A stretch of DNA of 18,596 nt from an uncultured Fretibacterium sp. (GTDB lineage Bacteria; Synergistota; Synergistia; Synergistales; Aminobacteriaceae): NCBI GenBank assembly GCA_937892105.1, contig CALAUZ010000188.1, forward strand, positions 1-18,596, written 5' to 3'. Below, one piece after another: positions 1 to 6,773 of the stretch. The first letter of the stretch is position 1. Each line of letters opens with the position of its first letter. Made by a program: the position numbers and the translations under genes. The notes beneath the pieces are model-generated. The model saw nothing but the letters and a program-made list of their open reading frames with translations, made no database searches and had not been told where the DNA came from.

Positions 1-2
1 TG

Positions 3-74
3 GCCGGCGCAAGGCTTCCGGCGGTCATTCTCAACGTCATGCGCGGCGGCCCCGGCCTCGGCAGCATTCAGGCC
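3..74 (+). pseudogene. Fragment of 2-oxoacid:ferredoxin oxidoreductase alpha subunit (KorA/VorB type)
   Basis: Read from position 3, the first 23-24 codons give LPAVILNVMRGGPGLGSIQ. This is the hallmark N-V-M-R-G-G-P-G-L-G segment of the alpha subunit of 2-oxoacid:ferredoxin (or flavodoxin) oxidoreductases, normally followed by P-(A/S)-Q-x-D-Y. Here the match stops after S-I-Q at about position 71 and the frame runs to a stop near 100. In the next frame the sequence has already become EngB. Such enzymes oxidatively decarboxylate 2-oxoacids from amino-acid catabolism and reduce ferredoxin. Only this scrap is visible, so it is either an assembly chimera at the contig edge or a deletion remnant. 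The family call rests on one strong motif. Confidence 0.55.
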
Positions 75-520
75 AGACACCGGGCAAGACAAGGAGCATA
101 AACTTCTACCGTGCTGACAGTCCGGCGGGGGTATTCAGGCTGGCGGATCTTCCTGGTTATGGCTACGCTAAGAGGAGCAAAACGGAACGCAATGAATGGC
201 AGAAGCTCATTGAGGCGTATATGAGGGGTAGGGAGGCGTTAAGGCTTGTGTGTCATCTTGTGGATTTCCGGCATGGTCTGCTGAACAACGACAGGGAGCT
301 TCAGGAATGGATTAGAGCCTGCGGGAAAAATATACTTGTTGTTTTCACGAAGGCAGACAAGATTGCGCGGGGGAAGTGGAGGGGTGCGCGTGAAGGTTAC
401 ATCAGAGATGGGCTGTATTCTTATGATGTGCCGATAATAACTTCATCGGAGAATAAAGAAGGTGTTGATGTACTGGCCAGCTTCTTGGTGAAGTTCCTGA
501 AAGACACCGCAACAGCATAA
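71..520 (+). CDS. engB: Ribosome-biogenesis GTP-binding protein EngB (YsxC/YihA), 5'-truncated
   Basis: EngB is an essential TRAFAC-class GTPase that helps assemble the large ribosomal subunit. From about position 71 the frame reads QTPGKTRSINFY, the G2 region with its conserved Thr. It continues with DLPGYGYAKRS (G3, DxxG), TKADK (G4) and TSSENKEG (G5). The G1 P-loop (usually GRSNVGKSS) and the rest of the N-terminus are missing, because the upstream bases encode a different protein. No native start exists in the window; an in-frame ATG at 221 lies after G3 and would not give a working protein. The stop codon TAA ends at 520, immediately next to the complement of the mutL stop, so the genes converge with zero spacing. 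The family call is firm; what happened to the 5' end is not. Confidence 0.85.
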   Translation, partial: GQTPGKTRSINFYRADSPAGVFRLADLPGYGYAKRSKTERNEWQKLIEAYMRGREALRLVCHLVDFRHGLLNNDRELQEWIRACGKNILVVFTKADKIARGKWRGAREGYIRDGLYSYDVPIITSSENKEGVDVLASFLVKFLKDTATA

Positions 521-2254
521 CTACTCCCTTCCGAAACGCTTTAACAGATCATCATTCTTCAGCTCAATCATTACAGGGCGGCCATGAGGACAAACATAAG
601 GCTGTTCGCATTCATGAAGTTCGCGCCACAAAGTCAATGCTTCATCACGCGTTATTCTGGTGGTCAGCTTTACGGAGGCTTTGCAGGCCATTGTAGCCCA
701 TGTCCTCCACAAAATATTGCGTGTGTCCCCGTCATGGTTATTCTTCAATGCCCGCAGTGATGCACGGAGCAATGCTTCCGGCTCAAACTCCGTGCCGCTT
801 ATTGCAGGTATCGCCGTCAACTCAACTCCCGAAGCCGTGTCTGAAAACTCAAAGCCTGAACCCTTCAAGTCAGCCTCAAATTCATGTGCCTCAAGTGCCA
901 ATGTGGGGTGAAGTATCACGGGAACAAGCAGCTTCTGAACATTGCGGGACTGTTCTGCAAGGGACTTTATGCGCTCATAATTAACACGTTCATGCGCGGC
1001 GTGCGGGTCAATCAGCGTAATTCCCTCCTTAGTGTCATACACCAAATAACCTCCTGAGTTCTGCCCCATGTAATTTACGTCAGGAACGTTATTATCCTCC
1101 TGTTCCCCAAAGTCTATAATTCCCTGCGTATCATAACTGCGGCTGGCTGCCATAGGATTATCGTGGAAGTTCCAGCCCGGACGCGTTGAAATTGAACGTG
1201 AACTTGTGTGCGGAACATTACCTGCGTTATTGCCTGGTATCCTCGCTGGAATGTCAAGCTTCTGCGGTGTTCGGACAATCTCAGGTATAGCCATAGGACT
1301 TCCCAAGCGTTTTACGGCGTTGTGAAGTGAAGCATATATCTCGTCTGGATACCTGAACCTGACTTCCGACTTTGCTGGGTGAATATTCACATCGACAAGC
1401 GAAGGCTCAAGCGTAAAAAACAATGCCCAGTTTCCAGCAAGCTCACGTGCGGCAGTTGCAACAGCAGACTTTATGACCGGATCATTCACAGCCCTTCCAT
1501 TGACGAAAGCCATAACATCTCCTCTACCCGATATTCCAGCCCTAGATTGGAACCAGCATTCAAGCGCAAGATGTTCACCAGAAATATTCGCCTTCTGTAT
1601 CTCCGCGCCTTCCGGCCATATTCCGGAAAGTACGCGTCTTCTATCCCCTGAACCGTCAGTGCTGAATATTGCTTTGCCGTCATGTTCGAGACTGAATGAT
1701 ATTGCAGGATTGCAGACGGAATATTCACGGAGGAATACCGCCGCCCTTCTGAGTTCTCCTGACGCACTCTTGAGGAACTTTCGCCTTGCCGGAAGCCCTG
1801 AGAACAGCTCCGATACCTGAACCCTCGTTCCCAATGCACAATTTGCGCGGACATGCTCGGTGATTTTGCCGTCATGCGTCCTGATTACCCCGCCGGTTTC
1901 GTTCCCTTCCTGTCGGCTGCGTATCTCTACATCGGCCACAGCAACAAGGCTCGCCAACGCTTCACCCCTGTAACCCAATGTGCTTATGTTCTCCAAGTCC
2001 GAAATTTCATGGAGCTTGCTTGTAGCGTGGTACATCAGTGCTAAAGGAAGATCATCGAATGCAATCCCTGAACCATTATCCTCGACAATTATGCGCAACC
2101 TTCCTCCGTCATAAAGCCTGACAGCGATATGCGTTGCTCCTGCGTCGAGAGCGTTTTCGGTGAGTTCTTTGACGGCTGAGGCTGGACGTTCTACGACTTC
2201 TCCGGCGGCTATTCGAGACCATACTTTTTCGGGTAACTCTATTATTGCTGGCAT
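521..2254 (-). CDS. mutL: DNA mismatch repair protein MutL
   Basis: MutL links MutS recognition of a mismatch to strand nicking and excision. This 577-residue protein starts with the GHKL ATPase domain: KELTENALDAGA (catalytic Glu33, Asn34), EDNGSG (Asp59), HATSKL near 77 and GYRGEAL. These are the four N-terminal ATP-binding motifs. A low-complexity linker around 330-390 leads to the C-terminal dimerisation and endonuclease domain. That domain carries DPHAAHERVNYE, a form of DQHA(x)2E(x)4E with Gln replaced by Pro, then ACKASVK and CPHGRP. The metal-binding endonuclease site therefore looks present, as expected in species without MutH. The ATG at 2254 is preceded by AAGGAG five bases upstream. 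The gene lies downstream of mutS but is separated from it by a giant surface-protein gene with its own terminator, so it probably has its own promoter. Confidence 0.96.
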   Translation of the reverse strand: MPAIIELPEKVWSRIAAGEVVERPASAVKELTENALDAGATHIAVRLYDGGRLRIIVEDNGSGIAFDDLPLALMYHATSKLHEISDLENISTLGYRGEALASLVAVADVEIRSRQEGNETGGVIRTHDGKITEHVRANCALGTRVQVSELFSGLPARRKFLKSASGELRRAAVFLREYSVCNPAISFSLEHDGKAIFSTDGSGDRRRVLSGIWPEGAEIQKANISGEHLALECWFQSRAGISGRGDVMAFVNGRAVNDPVIKSAVATAARELAGNWALFFTLEPSLVDVNIHPAKSEVRFRYPDEIYASLHNAVKRLGSPMAIPEIVRTPQKLDIPARIPGNNAGNVPHTSSRSISTRPGWNFHDNPMAASRSYDTQGIIDFGEQEDNNVPDVNYMGQNSGGYLVYDTKEGITLIDPHAAHERVNYERIKSLAEQSRNVQKLLVPVILHPTLALEAHEFEADLKGSGFEFSDTASGVELTAIPAISGTEFEPEALLRASLRALKNNHDGDTRNILWRTWATMACKASVKLTTRITRDEALTLWRELHECEQPYVCPHGRPVMIELKNDDLLKRFGRE

Positions 2255-2273
2255 ATGTGCTCCTTGCTATGAA

Positions 2274-2301
2274 ATTATGAATATATATTAACATGTATTA
2301 A
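2274..2301 (-). promoter_or_regulatory. Candidate mutL promoter
   Basis: Reading the minus strand upstream of mutL, TTAATA (2301-2296) is followed after 16 bases by CATAAT (2279-2274), about 20 bases before the start codon. It lies just downstream of the terminator of the preceding gene, where a promoter is expected. Both boxes are imperfect and the region is simply A/T-rich. The -35 region is part of a short direct repeat (ATTAAC-rTG twice, 2288-2305). Confidence 0.35.
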
Positions 2302-2309
2302 CGTGCGGC

Positions 2310-2344
2310 AAAAAAATCCCTCCGGCCATTGTGAGACCGAAGGG
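2310..2344 (-). terminator. Intrinsic terminator of the surface-protein gene
   Basis: On the minus strand a 10-bp stem (CCCTTCGGTC with GGCCGGAGGG, two G-T pairs) closes a 7-base loop and is followed by A then seven T. The stem arms are 2344-2335 and 2327-2318 and the T-run is 2316-2310. It lies 22 bases after the stop codon of the Ig-repeat gene and should stop its transcript before mutL. Confidence 0.85.
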
Positions 2345-2366
2345 AAAATGTAATGCATTCAGCAGA

Positions 2367-5300
2367 TTACTCGGAGATGATGTAGAGTTCCTCAGCTTCC
2401 AGCTCTACGCCTTCATGCCAAGCCTTGACAGTGACCTTGAAGTCATCATGTACCATCTCTGCCGGAAGTGTGAATACTCCCTCGCCAGATACCGCAACAC
2501 CTTCGACCACCTTGTCGTCAACGTATACAGTAACACTTGAGACATTCACGCCCCAATCACCAACGATAAATGTTACAGGCTTATTTGCCTTCACCTTGAC
2601 CAGGTCGCTGTCTCTGCCTTCATAGGCTTCCAGAACATCATCGCTCTTAACCTGAAGGGTTGCTCGTGGCAGCATCACGCCTGTACCTGTCTGCGGAAGC
2701 AACAATTGTATTCCAACAGGGGCAGTTACGGATTGAGTCTGCAATGACATCTGCCCTGTAACAGCATTAGTTGTTGCTGTGCTGTTATTGCTCATTGTCT
2801 GCACAGTCCTCAAAGACGGTTCTGTTACCCTCACCGTGAATGACTTAGTTCCTTCAGCTCCATTCTTGTCTTTTGCCTTCACTGTGAACATGTATGTTCC
2901 TGCCCTTGTCGGTCTTCCAGAAAGTTTTCCGGTACTCCTGTTAAGTGTCAGACCAGGAGGAAGTGTACCGCTACTTATTGTCCACGTGTATGGAGCTGTT
3001 CCGCCAGAAGCTGAGAGCGTCCTGCTGTATGAGGAATTGCGTACACCGTTCGTGAGGGTTCCAGTTATCGTGGTCTGCGTAACCTTCACGGTGTATGACT
3101 TAGTAGCGGAAACTTTGTTCTTGTCCGTGGCCTTCACTGTAAACGTATACGTACCTGCCCTCGTTGGTTTTCCTGAGAGCTTGCCAGTACTTCTGTTCAA
3201 CGTAAGGCCAGGAGGTATTGTTCCACTGGCTTTCGTCCACGTGTAGGGTGTCGCCCCTCCTGATGCTTTTAGCGTTCTACTATATGAAGCTTTGCGTATC
3301 CCGTTCGTTAATGTTCCGCTTATCGTGGTCTGGGTCACTTTCACAGTGTACGCCTTAGTAGCCGCAACGTTATTCTTGTCCGTTACCTTCACAGTAAATG
3401 TATACGTACCAGCTTTCGTAGGTTTCCCAGATAGTTTGCCAGTGTTCCTGTTGAGCGTCAAACCAGGAGGCAATGTACCACTGGCCTTCGTCCAAATATA
3501 TGGTGATGCTCCGCCTGATACAGTAAGCGTCCTGTTGTATGAGGCATTACGTGTAGTGTTGGTCAGAGTACCTGCAATAGTCGTCTGAGTTACCTTCACA
3601 GTGTACGTCTTAGTCGCGGCAACATTATTCTTGTCTGTTACCTTCAACGTGAACGTATAAGTGCCCGCCTTTGTTGGCTTTCCAGATAGTTTGCCTGTAC
3701 TCCTGTTGAGCGTAAGACCCGTAGGCAATGTACCACTGGCCTTCGTCCAAATATACGGTGCCGCTCCGCCTGAGGCAGTTAGCGTCCTGCTGTACGAGGC
3801 ATTACGCGTGGTATTAATCAAAGTGCCTGCGATGGTCGTCTGAGTTACCTTAACAGTATATGCCTTAGTAGCAGCGACATTATTCTTGTCTGTTACCTTC
3901 AACGTGAATGTATACGTACCAGCTTTCGTGGGTTTCCCAGATAGTTTGCCAGTGTTCCTGTTGAGAGTCAGACCAGGAGGCAGTGTACCACTGGCCTTCG
4001 TCCAAATATACGGTGTCGCTCCGCCTGAGGCAGTTAGCGTCCTGCTGTACGAGGCATTACGTGTAGTGTTGGTCAAAGTGCCAGCAATGGTCGTCTGGGT
4101 TACTTTCACGGTATAAGCTTTAGTAGCTGCAATACTATTCCTGTCCGCAACCTTTACCGTAAATGTATAGGTACCAGCTTTCGTAGGTTTCCCAGATAGT
4201 TTGCCAGTATTCCTGTTGAGTGTCAAACCAGGAGGCAATGTACCAATGGCCTTCGTCCATACATACGGTGCTGCTCCGCCAGACGCTGTAAGTGTCCTGC
4301 TGTATGAGGCATTACGTGTAGTGTTGGTCAGAGTGCCTGTGATGGTCGTCTGAGTTACCTTTACAGTGTACGTCTTAGTCGCGGCGGCATTATTCTTGTC
4401 AGCCGCCTTCAACGTGAACGTGTAGTTTCCTGCCTTCGTAGGTTTGCCGGTAACATACGGCTTATCGGACGATACTGTCAGCCTCAAACCATCAGGAAGT
4501 TTCCCTGCACTCAATGACCAGTTATAGGGGATTGTTCCTCCGTTGGCTCTCAGCCTGGCGGAATATTCGCTTCCCCTTACGGTGTCAGAAAGAGTGGCGG
4601 TTATTGCAGGCTTCGTTATGGTTAGGTTCATGGCCTTTGTGGCAGTCGTCCCATTCTTGTCGGCAACCTTCAGCGTGAACGAGAATTGCCCTGACGCTGT
4701 AGGTGTCCCCGAGATTATGCCTTTATCCCCTGACGCTGTAATCCTCAGCCCCGCAGGAAGACTTCCAGCACTAATTGACCATGTATAGGGTGCTTTTCCA
4801 CCGTTGACTTTGACATCGCCGCTGTAAATAGCCTTCAATACGCCGGTAGAAAGTTTACCGGTTACTGTAGGAGCAGGTATAACATTGAAGATTAGAGTTT
4901 TCGCGTTGGTAGTACCTTTCGCATCTTTAACCTTGACCGTGAAATTGTAGTACTGTCCACCTTTCTGTGCTGTCCATGTGATTTTGGCTGTATTGCCTGA
5001 TTTGGTCAGCGTAGCCCATGACGGCAGTGTGCCTCCTGCAACGCTCCATGTGTATGGTGAAGTTCCGCCGCTTGCCGTTAATGTTCTGGTGTATTTCTTT
5101 CCCGCAAGACATTCAACTTCAGCAGCATCACCGCTGATTACTGGAATAGGGACGAGATCCTTCGATACTACCCTGTTGCTCCTAGAGAAGCCTCTTATGT
5201 TAAATTCCTTCCTAATAATTCTTCCCTCTGCGTCAACAACCTTCAGGGTAAATTTATGGTCTGATGTGTTGTAAAACCATTCACTTAGGCTACAGGCCGG

Positions 5301-6692
5301 AGCTTGCCCGTAAATTCGTATATCACTGGAAACGTCCCCGCTTACTAGCGTTAAGTACGATGGTAAAGTCCCTTTCTCAAATGAGACATTATATGGCGGT
5401 TTCCCTCCAATTATGTTCACTCTTTCGTCATAATATTCGTAGTAGACTGTGTCCAAAAGACTGCTTCTGATGTATATCTTATGAAAGTCGCCAGAAAAAG
5501 AGAAGTTGTTAATGTTGCTTCCGGTTATCTTCACAGAGAAATCTTTTTCCGCTGTCCTCCCTTTAGCGTCCTTTGCCATGAGCGTGAACTTGTACGTGTC
5601 GCCTGATATTGGCGTTCCCGAAAGTATGGCCCTGCTGCCTGAAGACGTTACAGACAATCCTGCGGGAAGAAAACCCCCGATAACTGTCCATGTATATGGT
5701 GCTTTCCCGCCTGCTGCTGTTATTTCTTTGCTATACGGGGTTAAGGCTGTACCTCCGGCAAAATCTCCGGATATAAGCATATTGCTTATTGCAATGGTAC
5801 ACTCTTTCTCTCCAGTTTTGCCTTTAGCGTCCGTAACCTCCAGCGTAAATGTATACGTGCCCTCAGAGCCTAATGACGGAGTTCCTGAGATTACCGCCTT
5901 ATTCCCTGAACTGCTGAGAGACAGCCCCGCAGGCAAACTGCCCTCACATACTTTCCAGTTGAACGGTGAAGTTCCACCCTTCACTGATATATAACTTGAG
6001 TACGTCTCAGCTTCCTTTCCTCCGCTTAGTGAGCCTTCAATCAAGACAGGGCGAATAAACACAGAGAAAATTTTTGTGCCTATCTTGCCAAGTGAGTCCT
6101 TAGCCGCAACTGCAAAGGAATATTTGCCGTCTTCTGTGGGTTTACCTGAAATCACGGCATTATCCCCTGAAGTTCTGAGAGCAAGGCCAGGCGGCAAATC
6201 ACCGCTGGCTATCGACCATGTGTAAGGTGCTCTCCCTAGTCCGCCTGCTGTAAGGGTAGATGAGTATTGCGAACCTTTGAGACCTTCCGGCAGACTGCCG
6301 GTAACATCGGGTTTATCTTCCTTCACTGTGATAGTGAAAGACCAGGAAGCAGAAAATGTGAGATTTCCGATAGAAGAAGAATACGGGTAGTATGCAAACG
6401 CATTGATGTGATATGTGCCTACAGTAGTAGGAGTTCCCATCACCCAAGCCTGACTTCCTGCATAGCCGAATGTCATTCCAGGCGGTACAGTGGTGTTAGG
6501 TGTACTCCAGTAGCTTATATACGTGTTGTAGGGGTGCGCAATGATATTTGCGGAAAAGGGTCTTCCTACAACTGCTACTTGATCTCTTGGACCAGTCATG
6601 TTGACAACCTGATTATAAGATGCGCATGAAGCCGTACAACTCAGCACTGCCATCAAAAAAGATAGTACAACATAAAGCAACTTCTTTCGCAT
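2367..6692 (-). CDS. Giant secreted protein of tandem Ig-like (He_PIG type) repeats
   Basis: This 1441-residue protein begins with a signal peptide: MRKK, a hydrophobic stretch to about residue 19, and a likely cleavage near SCA-SYN at 24-26. It is then almost wholly built from about fourteen Ig-like domains of 85-120 residues. Each follows the He_PIG (putative Ig) pattern: YSRTLTASGG, PYxWT, GTLPPGLTLN, TGKLSGKPT, AGTYTFTVKV. Domains 9-14 (about 787-1296) are near-identical 85-residue units. Domains 1-8 are more diverged, and the fifth (about 395-515) is long and atypical. The last ~145 residues (after SLRTVQT) form a different, acidic C-terminal domain. No LPxTG, Synergist-CTERM or SLH anchor is visible, so attachment is unknown. 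Such proteins usually act as adhesins or cell-surface fibres; that role is inferred from family only. AAGGAGG sits seven bases before the ATG. It lies between mutS and mutL on the same strand, with its own -10 candidate and terminator. Confidence 0.88.
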   Translation of the reverse strand: MRKKLLYVVLSFLMAVLSCTASCASYNQVVNMTGPRDQVAVVGRPFSANIIAHPYNTYISYWSTPNTTVPPGMTFGYAGSQAWVMGTPTTVGTYHINAFAYYPYSSSIGNLTFSASWSFTITVKEDKPDVTGSLPEGLKGSQYSSTLTAGGLGRAPYTWSIASGDLPPGLALRTSGDNAVISGKPTEDGKYSFAVAAKDSLGKIGTKIFSVFIRPVLIEGSLSGGKEAETYSSYISVKGGTSPFNWKVCEGSLPAGLSLSSSGNKAVISGTPSLGSEGTYTFTLEVTDAKGKTGEKECTIAISNMLISGDFAGGTALTPYSKEITAAGGKAPYTWTVIGGFLPAGLSVTSSGSRAILSGTPISGDTYKFTLMAKDAKGRTAEKDFSVKITGSNINNFSFSGDFHKIYIRSSLLDTVYYEYYDERVNIIGGKPPYNVSFEKGTLPSYLTLVSGDVSSDIRIYGQAPACSLSEWFYNTSDHKFTLKVVDAEGRIIRKEFNIRGFSRSNRVVSKDLVPIPVISGDAAEVECLAGKKYTRTLTASGGTSPYTWSVAGGTLPSWATLTKSGNTAKITWTAQKGGQYYNFTVKVKDAKGTTNAKTLIFNVIPAPTVTGKLSTGVLKAIYSGDVKVNGGKAPYTWSISAGSLPAGLRITASGDKGIISGTPTASGQFSFTLKVADKNGTTATKAMNLTITKPAITATLSDTVRGSEYSARLRANGGTIPYNWSLSAGKLPDGLRLTVSSDKPYVTGKPTKAGNYTFTLKAADKNNAAATKTYTVKVTQTTITGTLTNTTRNASYSRTLTASGGAAPYVWTKAIGTLPPGLTLNRNTGKLSGKPTKAGTYTFTVKVADRNSIAATKAYTVKVTQTTIAGTLTNTTRNASYSRTLTASGGATPYIWTKASGTLPPGLTLNRNTGKLSGKPTKAGTYTFTLKVTDKNNVAATKAYTVKVTQTTIAGTLINTTRNASYSRTLTASGGAAPYIWTKASGTLPTGLTLNRSTGKLSGKPTKAGTYTFTLKVTDKNNVAATKTYTVKVTQTTIAGTLTNTTRNASYNRTLTVSGGASPYIWTKASGTLPPGLTLNRNTGKLSGKPTKAGTYTFTVKVTDKNNVAATKAYTVKVTQTTISGTLTNGIRKASYSRTLKASGGATPYTWTKASGTIPPGLTLNRSTGKLSGKPTRAGTYTFTVKATDKNKVSATKSYTVKVTQTTITGTLTNGVRNSSYSRTLSASGGTAPYTWTISSGTLPPGLTLNRSTGKLSGRPTRAGTYMFTVKAKDKNGAEGTKSFTVRVTEPSLRTVQTMSNNSTATTNAVTGQMSLQTQSVTAPVGIQLLLPQTGTGVMLPRATLQVKSDDVLEAYEGRDSDLVKVKANKPVTFIVGDWGVNVSSVTVYVDDKVVEGVAVSGEGVFTLPAEMVHDDFKVTVKAWHEGVELEAEELYIISE
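2805..4334 (-). repeat. Six 255-bp coding tandem repeats
   Basis: Six consecutive units of 255 bp lie within the surface-protein gene, with boundaries at 4334, 4079, 3824, 3569, 3314 and 3059 on the minus strand. The phase is exact: the sequence around the Gln-Thr-Thr-Ile junction recurs at 3571, 3826, 4081 and 4336. The central four units (3315-4334) are the most alike in DNA as well as protein; the two outer units towards the C-terminus carry more changes. This fits expansion by slippage or unequal recombination, and a short-read assembly could have collapsed or mis-ordered units. Confidence 0.93.
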
Positions 6693-6744
6693 GATAAAGC
6701 CTCCTTATTATTGTATTGAGCGTGGAAATTATCTGGTGAACAAA

Positions 6745-6773
6745 ATTATAATATGCCTTGATTTTTTACGCCA
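6745..6773 (-). promoter_or_regulatory. Candidate promoter of the surface-protein gene
   Basis: A perfect TATAAT lies on the minus strand at 6750-6745, in the 73-base gap after mutS and 53 bases before the surface-protein ATG. The hexamer 17 bases further upstream (TGGCGT, 6773-6768, overlapping the mutS stop) is a poor -35. The box suggests independent transcription, but read-through from mutS is possible because no hairpin was found in the gap. Confidence 0.38.

Noticed and set aside
1486..1875. 129-residue open frame overlapping mutL on the same strand in another frame
   Set aside because: It is Arg/Ser-rich shadow coding inside a well-conserved mutL and has no family resemblance.
2779..4116. 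Series of long Val/Pro-rich open frames on the plus strand opposite the repeat region
   Set aside because: They are periodic mirror images of the 255-bp repeats on the other strand, have no ribosome binding sites and resemble no protein; the minus-strand frame is clearly the real gene.
2805..4334. Possible CRISPR-like or intergenic repeat array
   Set aside because: The 255-bp units are contiguous, lack spacers and encode an unbroken Ig-like protein, so they are coding repeats.
6615..6692. Lipoprotein signal (lipobox) on the repeat protein at VLSC or TASC
   Set aside because: Neither tetrapeptide fits a normal lipobox at positions -3 and -2; an ordinary signal peptidase I site near SCA-SYN is more likely.
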